Origin: Streptomyces albipurpureus
Lineage (GTDB): Bacteria > Actinomycetota > Actinomycetes > Streptomycetales > Streptomycetaceae
DNA: 64,000 nucleotides
Assembly (NCBI RefSeq): GCF_023701525.1
Contig: NZ_JAMQAW010000042.1
Coordinates: 62,001-126,000, forward strand
Direction: 5' to 3'
Shown in pieces: positions 33,232-41,300 of the stretch. Each line of letters starts with the position of its first letter. The first letter of the stretch is position 1. The translations under genes and the position numbers were made by a program. The notes under the pieces are model-generated. The model was given only the letters and a program-made list of their open reading frames with translations, did no database searches and was not told where the DNA came from.

Positions 33232-34167
33232 GTGATTGCTGCACGCTTCAATCCGCTGGACATCGAGTGCCTCGTGAAGACCGCTGTGGAGCTGTGGGAG
33301 GACATCGACCCCAGCGATCTTTCCGAGCACCAGCAGGACACCCTCAACCGCGCACGCGAACTGTGGCTGGCCGAACATGCTGAACAGGAACCTCCCCACC
33401 CCGAAGTCGTGACCTTCATCAGCCCGCGCCCGGCAGGCCAGGCATGGGTGCTGCGCCGCTGGGACCGCCACGAGAACGAGATGACGCTCCATGTGGACGA
33501 GGACTCCGCGCTAGCCGATCTCGCCCGGTACGTACGCGGAGTCTGGGACAATCTCGTAGGCAAGGAAGGCATCCCCGACCAGCCACCTACGGACGACTGC
33601 GCGGCTGTGCAGCTCTACTACGGCGCCGAGCGCAATAGCCGCCCGGACGAGGGATACAACCTCTACGCCGAGGACATCGCCAGGCGCGGCCGGACCCGCA
33701 TTGTGCCGCTCGACTACCGCTTCCCCGATGAGGATGCGTGCGAGCAGGCGAACCGGGGCGCCACCTTCCACCCGCAGACCGACGACAACGACCTCCCGTG
33801 CGGCGAGGTCGACGGCGTCCTGGTGTTTGCCTACCTCGACCACGATGCCGGCGCCGTCCGGGTCTCCGTGCACCTCGACTCCGCGGAAGACCGGCTCGTC
33901 CGTCCCGACGGCACCGTGCCGCTGCGCGTGGAGGTCGAAGACGTCGTGGTGCTGGACGACAGTGCAGAGGGCACTCCCAAGCGGAACCTGCTGACCAAGC
34001 TGCTCTATGCCGCCGATGACCTCCAGGAGCAGGCAATCCGAGAGGCGGCGTTGGCTGCCGGCGTTCTCTGGCGCTGCCCGACCTGTCAGTGGGACAACCC
34101 CGGCGAGGCCACCTGCTGTGAAGGTCCTGGCCTCTGCCGCGTCCCGAAGCCGAAGAGGACCAGCTGA
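33232..34167 (+). CDS. Hypothetical protein with C-terminal zinc ribbon, 311 aa
   Basis: The GTG at 33232 follows AAGGAG. Most of the protein is acidic, with an N-terminal helical part and a beta-rich centre. The last 30 residues carry a four-Cys zinc ribbon of RanBP2-like form (RCPTCQWDNPGEATCC). Such ribbons usually bind single-stranded RNA or ubiquitin-like partners in eukaryotes; in bacteria their role is varied. It stands at the head of a run of closely spaced or overlapping genes to 37.4 kb. Function unknown. Confidence 0.6.
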   Translation: MIAARFNPLDIECLVKTAVELWEDIDPSDLSEHQQDTLNRARELWLAEHAEQEPPHPEVVTFISPRPAGQAWVLRRWDRHENEMTLHVDEDSALADLARYVRGVWDNLVGKEGIPDQPPTDDCAAVQLYYGAERNSRPDEGYNLYAEDIARRGRTRIVPLDYRFPDEDACEQANRGATFHPQTDDNDLPCGEVDGVLVFAYLDHDAGAVRVSVHLDSAEDRLVRPDGTVPLRVEVEDVVVLDDSAEGTPKRNLLTKLLYAADDLQEQAIREAALAAGVLWRCPTCQWDNPGEATCCEGPGLCRVPKPKRTS

Positions 34168-34229
34168 CGACGCGGCCCTGGGCCGGCTTCCGGTTGACCC
34201 AAGGCACGAACTTGAAGGAGCAGATCATC

Positions 34230-34994
34230 ATGAGCGCGAGCATGCTCATCGCCACCATCTCCTACCCGGCCGGACGTACCGAGCCACCGAATTTCGACCG
34301 CGGACGCCGGTTGCTTGAACAGATCGAGGATCCCGCACTCTTCAACTTCGACGACCCTCAGATTGAGCTGGTGGAGTTGCTGACAGGCCTTGACGGTGAG
34401 GCCGACCTCGTAGGCGAGGACGGTGCGGTACCCATTGAGTACGCCCGGCGCGCCGGTCTCGCCATCATCGGCAACCTCGAAAAGGCCCTCGACTCCCCAG
34501 AGACGACCTTCCTCACTGCCGTCTACTACAGGATCTACATCTCAGGCGGACTCTCCACAGGCGGCAGCCCCACGGATGCGACCAGCGCGATCTGGAATGC
34601 CTACAAGTTGCCCGCGAGCGTGCTGATGGCCATGGGCTTCACCCCGGACCAAGAGTTGCCGCTCTCGCGTGCGAACGGCAGCGGGAGCCACACGCCCCTC
34701 ACCGACACCGACGTAGTCGACGCGATCGCGCTCGGCCTCGGCACCTCGCCGGACTGGCCTGGTGAACACACCCTCGCATGGATCGCCGACACCATCGGCA
34801 AGGTGCGGAGCCACCCCGGAGGCCGCGATCCCCGCAAGTGCCAGGACGAGTTCACCGAGAAGCACGCCGTTGATCCGCTCGACGACAGCTTCCTGGCCAT
34901 GTACGTCAGCGAAGCGACCGCCGAGCTCGACGGGGATCCCCACCTCTCGGCCGGCCAAGGCGATGTCCCGGTGACGGGGGAGGCACCGTCGTGA
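34230..34994 (+). CDS. Hypothetical protein, 254 aa
   Basis: I choose the ATG at 34230 because AAGGAG lies at 34215-34220; the frame extends to 34194 without a ribosome site. It is an acidic, mostly helical soluble protein with no recognised motif. The next gene overlaps by GTGA, indicating coupled translation. Confidence 0.55.
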   Translation: MSASMLIATISYPAGRTEPPNFDRGRRLLEQIEDPALFNFDDPQIELVELLTGLDGEADLVGEDGAVPIEYARRAGLAIIGNLEKALDSPETTFLTAVYYRIYISGGLSTGGSPTDATSAIWNAYKLPASVLMAMGFTPDQELPLSRANGSGSHTPLTDTDVVDAIALGLGTSPDWPGEHTLAWIADTIGKVRSHPGGRDPRKCQDEFTEKHAVDPLDDSFLAMYVSEATAELDGDPHLSAGQGDVPVTGEAPS

Positions 34995-35278
34995 CGCGCT
35001 TCCCGCTCCTCCGGCTGCTCGCCCAAGCCGTCCTGAGCGGCATGGCTGGAGCCCTGGCCGTGACCGGCATCTGGCTCGTGGCCGCGGGCGAGACGCCGTC
35101 GCCGATGACGGGCCTGGTGTGCGCACAGATCATGACCACCGCGTGGTCGCTCGTCCAGGTCGTCCGCTTCCGGCGCAAGTGGCAAGCAGTCCTCGACTCC
35201 TACAACAAGCCTGCCCTGGGAGAAGGGATCGACATCCCGCACCGGCCGCCAGCCGACAACGAGGAGGGCAACCGGTGA
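34991..35278 (+). CDS. Small membrane protein, two predicted helices
   Basis: A 95-residue protein starting at a GTG that overlaps the upstream stop. Two hydrophobic segments (LLAQAVLSGMAGALAVTGIW and a second around residues 38-56) are followed by a charged cytoplasmic-looking tail. It could be an anchor for a neighbouring protein. No family recognised. Confidence 0.6.
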   Translation: MTRFPLLRLLAQAVLSGMAGALAVTGIWLVAAGETPSPMTGLVCAQIMTTAWSLVQVVRFRRKWQAVLDSYNKPALGEGIDIPHRPPADNEEGNR

Positions 35279-35577
35279 ACGCCGAGCAGTGGAACGCCCT
35301 GCACCCGATCGGTACGCCGGTGGTCGCGTACCCGGGTGTCCGCCCGGAGCACCCGCTCGCGGTCGCGGTCCGGAAGCGGCAGGCGGACGGTCGTCTCGTG
35401 GAAGAGGCCGACACGGACCTGTGCCGCGCCCTGACGACCGTCACGCGTACTCCGGCCTGGACGCTCGGCCACGGCGCCCCCGTAGTGTCCGTCGAGGGCT
35501 ATACGGGCGGCATCCACCTCACCCACATTGACGTGATCGTGGAAGCCCCGTCCGAGGTAGCGGTGGCTCGTGGCTGA
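35275..35577 (+). CDS. Small hypothetical protein, 100 aa
   Basis: The GTG at 35275 overlaps the previous stop by four bases. The sequence begins WNALHPIGTPVVAYPG, a turn-rich start I associate with small Streptomyces mobile-element proteins, then runs as beta strands. It is probably a compact soluble domain of unknown function. Confidence 0.55.
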   Translation: MNAEQWNALHPIGTPVVAYPGVRPEHPLAVAVRKRQADGRLVEEADTDLCRALTTVTRTPAWTLGHGAPVVSVEGYTGGIHLTHIDVIVEAPSEVAVARG

Positions 35578-35800
35578 CTACACGTTCGAGACGGTCACCC
35601 ACAGTGTGTACCGCTGGATCATCCCCGCCCCCGAACCTTGGGGCGCCGCAGCGGAAGAGATCAGCAAAGCGTGGGCCGTGGCCGTCGACGCTTACCGGGA
35701 GAGGTACGAGCTCGCCAGTACAGAGCCGATCCCCGGAGATGCCCTCCGCTTCCACGTCCGCGACGACGCCATCGTCATCAAATTCAGCACCGAGGAGTGA
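35570..35800 (+). CDS. Small hypothetical protein, 76 aa
   Basis: A GTG start within the end of the previous gene (8-base overlap). The protein has a strand-helix-strand pattern with an aromatic first strand (YTFETVTHSVYRW) and an acidic end. No motif recognised. It is part of the same overlapping operon. Confidence 0.5.
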   Translation: MADYTFETVTHSVYRWIIPAPEPWGAAAEEISKAWAVAVDAYRERYELASTEPIPGDALRFHVRDDAIVIKFSTEE

Positions 35801-35802
35801 GC

Positions 35803-35988
35803 ATGACCGAGCGAATCGACATCAAGCCCGCACGACCGCACGCCCCCCTGCGGCAGCTGCGCGACTCGTCGTTCTGGGGCGCCGGCATGGGTGGCATCTT
35901 CACCTGCTATCGCATCGTGCTGACCCTGAGGTTCTACCGAGGGCGCCAGGCCCTGCAGATCGAGGCGTCTGCGGTGATGCCGGCATGA
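35803..35988 (+). CDS. Small basic protein, 61 aa
   Basis: The ATG at 35803 follows the preceding stop by two bases. The product is basic, with a weakly hydrophobic centre (FWGAGMGGIFTCYRIVLTL) that might touch a membrane but is short for a spanning helix. It overlaps the next gene by ATGA. Unknown. Confidence 0.45.
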   Translation: MTERIDIKPARPHAPLRQLRDSSFWGAGMGGIFTCYRIVLTLRFYRGRQALQIEASAVMPA

Positions 35989-36695
35989 GCCGCCGTCCGG
36001 CCCAGGAACCAGCGATCGACGCGGAGCACGGCGGTGAGATCCACCCCGCCTTTGGAGTCGCGGTTGTCACGCGACGAAGCGGAGGAGGGCGTTCGCTGTT
36101 CCAGTCCGACCTGCTCCACAACGAGACTGTCTCGCTCTCCGTGCGCGGGGCCGTACGCAAGCGTGACCTCAACCACGACTGGGTCTATCCGGGCCGGAGG
36201 CTCGTGGAGATCGAGATGAGTCTCGCGCAGTGGGGCTCGCTGGTGTCCTCCGTGGGTCTCGGCAGTGGCGTGCCGGTCACCATCCGGAGTACTGAGCGCG
36301 ACGCCTTCGTGCCCGAGATCCCACATCAGCCCCGCACCGCCGAGAACCTGCGGGAGGTACGGGAGGTCACCGACCGGATGTACGCCCGCGTCAAGGAAGC
36401 CACGGCGGCGCTGCACGAGGCGATCCACGCGAAGAAGGGCGCGAGGGCCACCAAGGAAGCGCTCGGCGCGCTCGAGAACGCCGTCGCCCATGTGGGCAGC
36501 AACGCCCAGTTCACCGTCGACTCGCTGGTGGAAGCCGGCGAGCAGGTCGTCGCCCAGACCCGCGCCGACATCGAGGCCCACATCCTGGAGGTCGTCAGGC
36601 TGACGGGCGCCGAGCCCTCCATCGAAGCCCCGCCATTCGATGCCCCGGCGCTGCCGGGGCCCTTTGCCAGCGGAGGTGAGCCCACCGATGCCTGA
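35985..36695 (+). CDS. Hypothetical coiled-coil-like protein, 236 aa
   Basis: The first half looks beta-rich (ETVSLSVRGAVRKRDLNH, LVEIEMSLAQWGSLVSS). The second half is a long Ala/Glu/Lys helix with heptad-like spacing (~115-205), suggesting dimerisation. It starts with an ATGA overlap and ends just inside the next gene. No enzyme motif is seen. Confidence 0.55.
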   Translation: MSRRPAQEPAIDAEHGGEIHPAFGVAVVTRRSGGGRSLFQSDLLHNETVSLSVRGAVRKRDLNHDWVYPGRRLVEIEMSLAQWGSLVSSVGLGSGVPVTIRSTERDAFVPEIPHQPRTAENLREVREVTDRMYARVKEATAALHEAIHAKKGARATKEALGALENAVAHVGSNAQFTVDSLVEAGEQVVAQTRADIEAHILEVVRLTGAEPSIEAPPFDAPALPGPFASGGEPTDA

Positions 36696-36885
36696 AAACG
36701 GCGCGCCCGACGAGCTGTTCGATGCAGACGGTCACACCCTGGCCGGCCGCTCCGACTGGATCGTCCGGGGCAGCGGACTCATTCGTGCCCCCGTGGTCGG
36801 CGACGTCGTCCCCGAGCACTTCGCTCGGCCTCCCTCCGGAGGCCGAGCGAAGTACCAGCCTCGACACGGAGCGGAACACCGGTGA
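36688..36885 (+). CDS. Small hypothetical protein ending in a hairpin
   Basis: A 65-residue acidic protein whose ATG overlaps the previous stop. Its last third is encoded by a perfect 15-base inverted repeat (36819-36852), so the C-terminal residues HFARPPSGGRAKY may be a by-product of the RNA structure. Its TGA overlaps the start of the phosphatase gene. Confidence 0.45.
   Translation: MPENGAPDELFDADGHTLAGRSDWIVRGSGLIRAPVVGDVVPEHFARPPSGGRAKYQPRHGAEHR
36819..36852 (+). terminator. Perfect 15-bp hairpin between overlapping genes
   Basis: CTTCGCTCGGCCTCC (36819-36833) pairs exactly with GGAGGCCGAGCGAAG (36838-36852) around CTCC. It lies inside one gene and 33 bases before the next start. The right arm begins GGAGG, but the stem itself is too far from that start to hide its ribosome site directly. 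It may be an attenuator. Confidence 0.7.
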
Positions 36886-37373
36886 TGAACGTACTCGCGG
36901 CCAAGGGGACGCCGCGCCGGCCCCGGGCCGTCATCGTCGACATCGACGGGACGGTCGCCAAGCATGTGCTGTCCGACGGCACGCTGCTGCGGGGCCATCA
37001 CGACTACAGCCTGGTCGTACAGGATCTGCCCAACCCGCCGATCATCGAGACGGTGAACGCGCTGCGCGACGCTGGTCACCAGATCATCTTCTGCTCCGGC
37101 CGACCCGAGCGTGACGACCGGGGGTACAGCGTCCGCACTGCGACCCGGCGCTGGCTGGGCCTGCACCTGGGGGAGTGGGCTGACGATGCCCCGCTGCTGA
37201 TGCGTGGCCCGGGGGACAGGCGCCTTGACCACGCGGTCAAGCACGAGCTGTTCAACGCCCACATTCGTGACGCCTACGACGTCCTCCTGGCCCTGGACGA
37301 CCGTGACCGAGTGGTGGCCCTGTGGCGCTCACTCGGCATCGTCTGCCTACAGGTCGACGAAGGGAACTTCTGA
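36885..37373 (+). CDS. PNKP-type HAD polynucleotide 3'-phosphatase
   Basis: A 162-residue protein with the HAD signature VIVDIDGTVA (motif I, DxDGT), then FCSGRPERD (motif II), a conserved Lys in VKHELF and LALDDRDRVVALWR (motif IV, DD). The order HDY...PNPPIIETVNALRDAGHQIIFCSGRP and the C-terminal CLQV match the phosphatase half of T4 Pnk/PNKP proteins; the kinase half is absent. Such enzymes remove 3' phosphates from cleaved tRNA or DNA, allowing sealing. No ligase or kinase gene is seen next to it. The ATG at 36885 (or GTG at 36882) overlaps the upstream stop. Confidence 0.88.
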   Translation: MNVLAAKGTPRRPRAVIVDIDGTVAKHVLSDGTLLRGHHDYSLVVQDLPNPPIIETVNALRDAGHQIIFCSGRPERDDRGYSVRTATRRWLGLHLGEWADDAPLLMRGPGDRRLDHAVKHELFNAHIRDAYDVLLALDDRDRVVALWRSLGIVCLQVDEGNF

Positions 37374-37396
37374 AGTCCCGACTGCCCATCCAAAAG

Positions 37397-37423
37397 GACC
37401 CGTGCTCCGGCTTAGCACGGGTC
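37397..37423 (+). terminator. Terminator after the phosphatase gene
   Basis: GACCCGTGCT (37397-37406) and AGCACGGGTC (37414-37423) form a perfect ten-base stem with a seven-base loop. Confidence 0.85.
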
Positions 37424-37557
37424 GAAGTTGCAGCACGGTCTCCTCTTTCTCCTGCCTGGTCCGCCTATCGGAGGCGGAGCGAGCCGCCAATTGCCACCCA
37501 TCGCGACTCGATGAGAAACGTCGCATTCGAGTCGACAACAAGCTATTCCCGGATGAG

Positions 37558-37563
37558 TAGACT
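37558..37563 (+). promoter_or_regulatory. -10-like TAGACT before the antitoxin-like gene
   Basis: TAGACT ends six bases before the ATG at 37570, so a transcript from it would start almost at the start codon and be leaderless. The GAAGGA next to the ATG is too close to serve as a ribosome site. A good -35 is not evident; TCGACA at 37532-37537 would give a 20-base spacer. Confidence 0.45.
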
Positions 37564-37569
37564 GAAGGA

Positions 37570-37977
37570 ATGACTCACAACAGCAATGCTCACGACAACG
37601 GCACCCCCGACGCCGATCTCCCGAAGTTCTCCGTCAATGTCGTCCCGGCCAGCAAGCTCGGGCGCGAGGACCTCGCCACGATTCTGAACACCTTTCGTCG
37701 CGGCCAGATCACGCCGCTGATCTTCGGGGACAACAACAGGCCCGAGGCCGTGATCATCCCCTTCGCCGCGTTCGTGCGCCTCATGAAGTACGACCACACG
37801 GCCCACGTCCGCGATGAGGGTGCCTTCCAGGCCGAGCTCTCCCGCCGCATTCAGGAGTCCGATACCAGTGGCGAGGCGGGCATGAGCGTCGAAGAGCTCG
37901 CCGAGAGCCTTGGCCCGCTCGGTCAGCAGTGGGCGGATGAGCATCGTGCTGCCCAGCGGGAGAATCGTGATGAGTGA
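37570..37977 (+). CDS. Phd/YefM-like antitoxin candidate
   Basis: A 135-residue protein. After a disordered His/Asn/Asp-rich start, residues ~25-70 resemble the Phd/YefM DNA-binding antitoxin fold (SKLGREDLATILNTF then a strand with PEAVIIPFAAFVRL, like the family pattern ending in P-x-A-V-I-V). The acidic helical tail (~75-135) would be the toxin-neutralising part. It is longer than typical Phd. The next gene overlaps by eight bases and is a compact basic protein with a toxin-like layout. The order antitoxin-then-toxin and the coupled overlap support a type II module. Leaderless expression is suggested by the -10-like box. Confidence 0.65.
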   Translation: MTHNSNAHDNGTPDADLPKFSVNVVPASKLGREDLATILNTFRRGQITPLIFGDNNRPEAVIIPFAAFVRLMKYDHTAHVRDEGAFQAELSRRIQESDTSGEAGMSVEELAESLGPLGQQWADEHRAAQRENRDE

Positions 37978-38482
37978 GCATCAGCCTCCCATCCGTTTCC
38001 TGCCGACGGCCGGTCTCAAGCAGGACCTCCAGGCGCTCCATGACGCCGCAGTGATGCACCCCCGAGGACCGGAAGACCGGCTCCTGCGGGTGGCTCTCAA
38101 TCAGCTGGGACGGATCAAGCAGGGCGCGCCGAGTACGCACCCGCTGGAGTACATGTCCAGTTATCCCGACCTCTCCGATTGCGAGACCACGTACGTCGGC
38201 GCAGATCCGGGTACAAAGCCATCGCACCGGATCGTCTGGCGGGAGCGCGCGCCCCAGCGCTTGGGCGAGCCCGTCACCCGCGAGATCATCGCCCTGGGCG
38301 AACGCGCGAATGGGCAGGCTTACTACATGGCCGGTCAGCGCCTGGGTCGCCCTGTGGGCTTCACTCTCGCCGAGCTGGCTTCGCAGCGCGAGCCGATCGC
38401 GAGGGACCCGCGACCCCGACACCGCTCGATCGGAAGTTTCGGCGCACCATCCACGAACGAGCCTGACTTCCAGTTCGAGTGA
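37970..38482 (+). CDS. RelE/ParE-like toxin candidate
   Basis: A 170-residue protein starting at the ATG at 37970 inside the end of the antitoxin-like gene. The core contains HRIVWRE followed by REIIALGERANGQAYYMAGQRLGR, resembling the strand and Arg/Tyr-rich C-terminal strands of RelE/ParE-superfamily toxins. However, the protein is about twice the usual length, with an extra N-terminal helical region and a disordered tail. Active-site residues cannot be fixed without alignment. It is the last plus-strand gene before the convergent terminator. The toxin call rests mostly on context. Confidence 0.55.
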   Translation: MSEHQPPIRFLPTAGLKQDLQALHDAAVMHPRGPEDRLLRVALNQLGRIKQGAPSTHPLEYMSSYPDLSDCETTYVGADPGTKPSHRIVWRERAPQRLGEPVTREIIALGERANGQAYYMAGQRLGRPVGFTLAELASQREPIARDPRPRHRSIGSFGAPSTNEPDFQFE

Positions 38483-38590
38483 CCTGCACCTCGCAGAGAC
38501 CGGCGTGTTCATCGTCCTGGCCATCGTGCTCGTGCCGGTCTTCGCCATCGTCGACGGCCGAGCCTCGCAACTGCACTCGTCCCGCCGTGA

Positions 38591-38636
38591 AGAGAACCCC
38601 CCATGATGCTCGTGCATCATGGGGGGTTCTCTTTTT
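38591..38636. terminator. Perfect bidirectional terminator at the strand switch
   Basis: AGAGAACCCCCCATGATG (38591-38608) pairs exactly with CATCATGGGGGGTTCTCT (38615-38632), a stem of 18 bases, followed by a T-run. It separates the last plus-strand operon from the HU-like gene read from the other strand, and can serve both. Confidence 0.95.
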
Positions 38637-38654
38637 CTGCTCGTTCCTCGTTGT

Positions 38655-39035
38655 CTACGACGCGACCCGTAGCTCACGGTCCGCGGCGACGTTCTCGAAC
38701 TCGCCAGCATCCTCGATCGCCCTGTGGGTCTCCGGTGAGATGCCGTCGTCGTCGCCCCCCAGTCGGCGGTTGAAGCTGCTCGATGCGGAGAACTTCAGAA
38801 CCACGTAGTCGTCCACCCTGCTCTTGCCGAAACGCACCTTGTGGCCCTTGTGGTCCTGTCGGTAGAAGCGGCCGAAGCTCGTGAGCACGACCGCCTCTCC
38901 GCAGCTGACTGCCCCCGTAAGTTCGCCGAGCAACGACTCGTACACCTTGTTCACCACTCGGATCGGCAACTTGCTTCGAGTCGCGACCCGCGAGATGAAC
39001 TTGCGCTTGCTGACACGTGGATTCGTCTTCTCCAT
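38655..39035 (-). CDS. HU/IHF-family DNA-binding protein
   Basis: About 126 residues from the ATG at 39035 (AGGG eight to eleven bases upstream; an in-frame ATG at 39056 is possible). The first 90 residues follow the HU fold: two N-terminal helices (RKFISRVATRSKLPIRVVNKVYESLLGEL), the strand with VVLTSFGRFYRQ (family LxGFGxF), a basic beta-arm region, and the closing strand VLKFSAS. A 35-residue acidic tail follows, longer than in host HU. It would bend or coat DNA and may act as an architectural factor for element transcription. Three copies of a GTCTA-type motif lie just upstream of it. Confidence 0.85.
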   Translation of the reverse strand: MEKTNPRVSKRKFISRVATRSKLPIRVVNKVYESLLGELTGAVSCGEAVVLTSFGRFYRQDHKGHKVRFGKSRVDDYVVLKFSASSSFNRRLGGDDDGISPETHRAIEDAGEFENVAADRELRVAS

Positions 39036-39086
39036 GCCTACACCCTGCCCTGTCATCGCTCATGCAGATGTTTCGCTTAGAAACCA

Positions 39087-39158
39087 GTCTACCGAAGATA
39101 GTCATGAGTCGAGAGGCTTGGTCTATCTTATTGAGTGCACTCGTGATGTCTATTGCAG
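39087..39158. promoter_or_regulatory. Three GTCTA-type motifs upstream of the HU-like gene
   Basis: GTCTACCGAAG (39087-39097), GTCTATCTTATTG (39121-39133) and GTCTATTGCAG (39148-39158) share the GTCTAYYG core found before the RNA polymerase-like gene. On the transcribed strand they read as ATAGAC/GTAGAC, close to an actinobacterial -10. The first two are 34 bases apart, about three helical turns. Confidence 0.45.
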
Positions 39159-39167
39159 CTTATTCGG

Positions 39168-39533
39168 CTAGAGCTCCAGGTCTGGCTCGATCTCCTCTCG
39201 GTCGTCTCTGGGCTCGTAGTCGACCGACTCGATGATGCTTCGTGTGTCCGGATCGCGGCGCTGGTTCACAACCCTGTTGTGGGACTCCTCGAACCGATGC
39301 TGCGCCGCCACGCGGTGGGCTGCGTCGAGCTTCCCGCCGATGTTGCGCTCCCCGAACTCCATCATCGAGCTCAGCGACGACTTCACGCCGTGCTTGATCG
39401 CGTTGACGTGCGGCTTGTTCTGCGCCCGCTGCTGCTCCCATCGGCTCCGGTCCTCCGGCGTGACGTAGCCGAACAACCGGGCGAAACGAGATCCGAACCT
39501 GACCTGCTGATCCTCATTCTGTTCCTGGCTCAT
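39168..39533 (-). CDS. Small acidic helical protein, 121 aa
   Basis: The ATG at 39533 has a strong GGAGGAGAGG site. The protein is soluble and mostly helical, with a central Arg/His-rich part and a very acidic end (DDREEIEPDLEL). No family recognised. It lies 41 bases after the 574-aa gene and is the last gene of the polymerase-like operon, so it may be a small subunit or regulator of it (inference). Confidence 0.55.
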   Translation of the reverse strand: MSQEQNEDQQVRFGSRFARLFGYVTPEDRSRWEQQRAQNKPHVNAIKHGVKSSLSSMMEFGERNIGGKLDAAHRVAAQHRFEESHNRVVNQRRDPDTRSIIESVDYEPRDDREEIEPDLEL

Positions 39534-39574
39534 GACCTCTCCTCCTGCTCCTTGTGCGTACTTTCGGATCGCCC

Positions 39575-41299
39575 TCAGGCAGGCTGGTAGCCCTCGGAAT
39601 CGGCTTCATCCTGCGGGCCGGCCTGCTGCTCGGCCGACGGACCCGCAGGTTGCGACCGGGGCTTTCGCCGCTGCTCCTCGAAGAAGGCACCCGGGTCGTC
39701 GACCGCGGCCTGCAACGTGTGCTGCCAGTTTTCTCCGAGGCTCCGCTTCAGCTCGGCGTCAAGATCTGGGTACTTCTCGTTCACTGCCTCCATCGCGTCG
39801 ACGTACGCGTTGGAGTACACTCTCTGCTGCTCCTCGGGCGGCAGGCCATCGATGTCCATGCTCGCGATCATCACCTCGGACTGGTCCAGGCGCCGCTGGA
39901 GCATGTCGGGCAGCCCGCTGGTGTCGAGCCCCTGTTTCTGCGCAGCAAAGCCGACCAGGTAGCCGAGCATGTTGCCCCCGTAGCCCTCTTGGTCACCGCG
40001 GGCCATCGCGTCGAGCAGGGAGGTCTTCATCGTCTCGGCGAGCTGGATCTGGTGGGCGTCCGCGTCCATGGGCCGGCGCAGCGTGAACATCCCGTCCGCG
40101 GGCAGAGGCCGGCCCAGCTGGTCGTCGAACGCCCCGCTCCACACCGTGCGAACACGGTCCGAGCCCGCGATCCGCTCCTCGTGCGCGGGTGCCTTGACGA
40201 TTCGCCCGTGGGCCACGCCGTTGAACATCGTGCGCAGCTCGGGCTCGTATTCCATCCGCTCACCGATGATCCGTCGCGCGCGCTGGACGATCTCCTGGCG
40301 ATCCAGGCCGTCTTCGCTCATCTGCTCGTGCAGCCGCTTGCGCATCGCCCAGTAGCTGTCGCGAATCAGCCCGGCGTCCGCGCCGGGCTCCCGCATCTTC
40401 CAGAAGGCGTTCTCCATGAGCGCGACTTCGGTCATGGCTGCCGAGTCCGGGGTGAACATCTCCCGCTCGCCGCGCTCACGGTGCAGCATGGCGTCGAAGC
40501 GCTTGCGCCACTTCGCCGTCAGGTGGTCACGCGGATCCGTGCTGCCGACCAGGCGCTCGCGCCGGGCGTCGCTCGGCACGTCCTTGAAGATCCTCTGCCG
40601 GTGTGCGATGCCGCTCTCGGCCGAGGCGATCAGGCCGCGGGTCCGGGTGTCGATGCGCTCCTGGATCTTGTCCTTAAGAGGCTGGAGGTAGCTGTCCATC
40701 TCCTTCCTGAAGTCCGGGGCGAGCATCCGCATCGTCATCACCATGCCGACGGCCTGGATGATCGAGTTGGCATTCACGCCGCGCGAGAGCGGCTTGAGAC
40801 ACGACTGCATCATCATCTGCATGTAGACGTGGTGCATGGCGCCGAGATCCTGCGTCCGCTCGTCGTCGTTGAAGCCGGGCACCAACAACTTCGAGTCCCG
40901 TAGCGAGGCCATGTACTTCTCGCCGGCCAGCCAAGTCTCCGCCCGGAGCTTGAGCAACTGCTCGCGCTGATCCAGGTCCTCGCTCTCGTCCTCGGCCCGG
41001 TCGACGTCGATCCGGTACACGCGCTCACGGTCGGCCATCCGCTCCCGGGTCTTCCTACCGAAGAACCTGCGGGTACGGTCCCGGAGCCGCTCACGCCAGG
41101 CGCGCGCGCCGTCAGCGTCCTCCGGTCCCGGCTCGTCGATCACTTCGGCGTCGATCGGCTCGTCCGAGCGCGAGTCCCCGTCGGTATACGCGTTGCCTTT
41201 CGACCCCTCGGCCTGAGACCGGGCGTCGCCGACCGGAAGTACCTTGGCCGCGCGCCGGCGGCCCGCAGGTCCCGTCCCCAGCTCTTTGTGTTGTGCCAC
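39575..41299 (-). CDS. 574-aa protein coupled to the RNA polymerase-like gene
   Basis: The GTG at 41299 lies one base after the stop of the polymerase-like gene, so translation is almost certainly coupled; an in-frame ATG at 41395 would lie inside that gene and adds only out-of-frame residues. The product starts with a disordered charged region (~1-75). A long helical protein follows, with a Met-rich part (MHHVYMQMMMQSC) and many Arg/Glu pairs, and a Pro/Gln-rich end. No sigma-factor, helicase or zinc motif is recognisable. Its tight link to the polymerase-like gene suggests a dedicated partner, for example a loading or specificity factor. That is inference. Confidence 0.6.
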   Translation of the reverse strand: MAQHKELGTGPAGRRRAAKVLPVGDARSQAEGSKGNAYTDGDSRSDEPIDAEVIDEPGPEDADGARAWRERLRDRTRRFFGRKTRERMADRERVYRIDVDRAEDESEDLDQREQLLKLRAETWLAGEKYMASLRDSKLLVPGFNDDERTQDLGAMHHVYMQMMMQSCLKPLSRGVNANSIIQAVGMVMTMRMLAPDFRKEMDSYLQPLKDKIQERIDTRTRGLIASAESGIAHRQRIFKDVPSDARRERLVGSTDPRDHLTAKWRKRFDAMLHRERGEREMFTPDSAAMTEVALMENAFWKMREPGADAGLIRDSYWAMRKRLHEQMSEDGLDRQEIVQRARRIIGERMEYEPELRTMFNGVAHGRIVKAPAHEERIAGSDRVRTVWSGAFDDQLGRPLPADGMFTLRRPMDADAHQIQLAETMKTSLLDAMARGDQEGYGGNMLGYLVGFAAQKQGLDTSGLPDMLQRRLDQSEVMIASMDIDGLPPEEQQRVYSNAYVDAMEAVNEKYPDLDAELKRSLGENWQHTLQAAVDDPGAFFEEQRRKPRSQPAGPSAEQQAGPQDEADSEGYQPA

Positions 41300-41300
41300 C

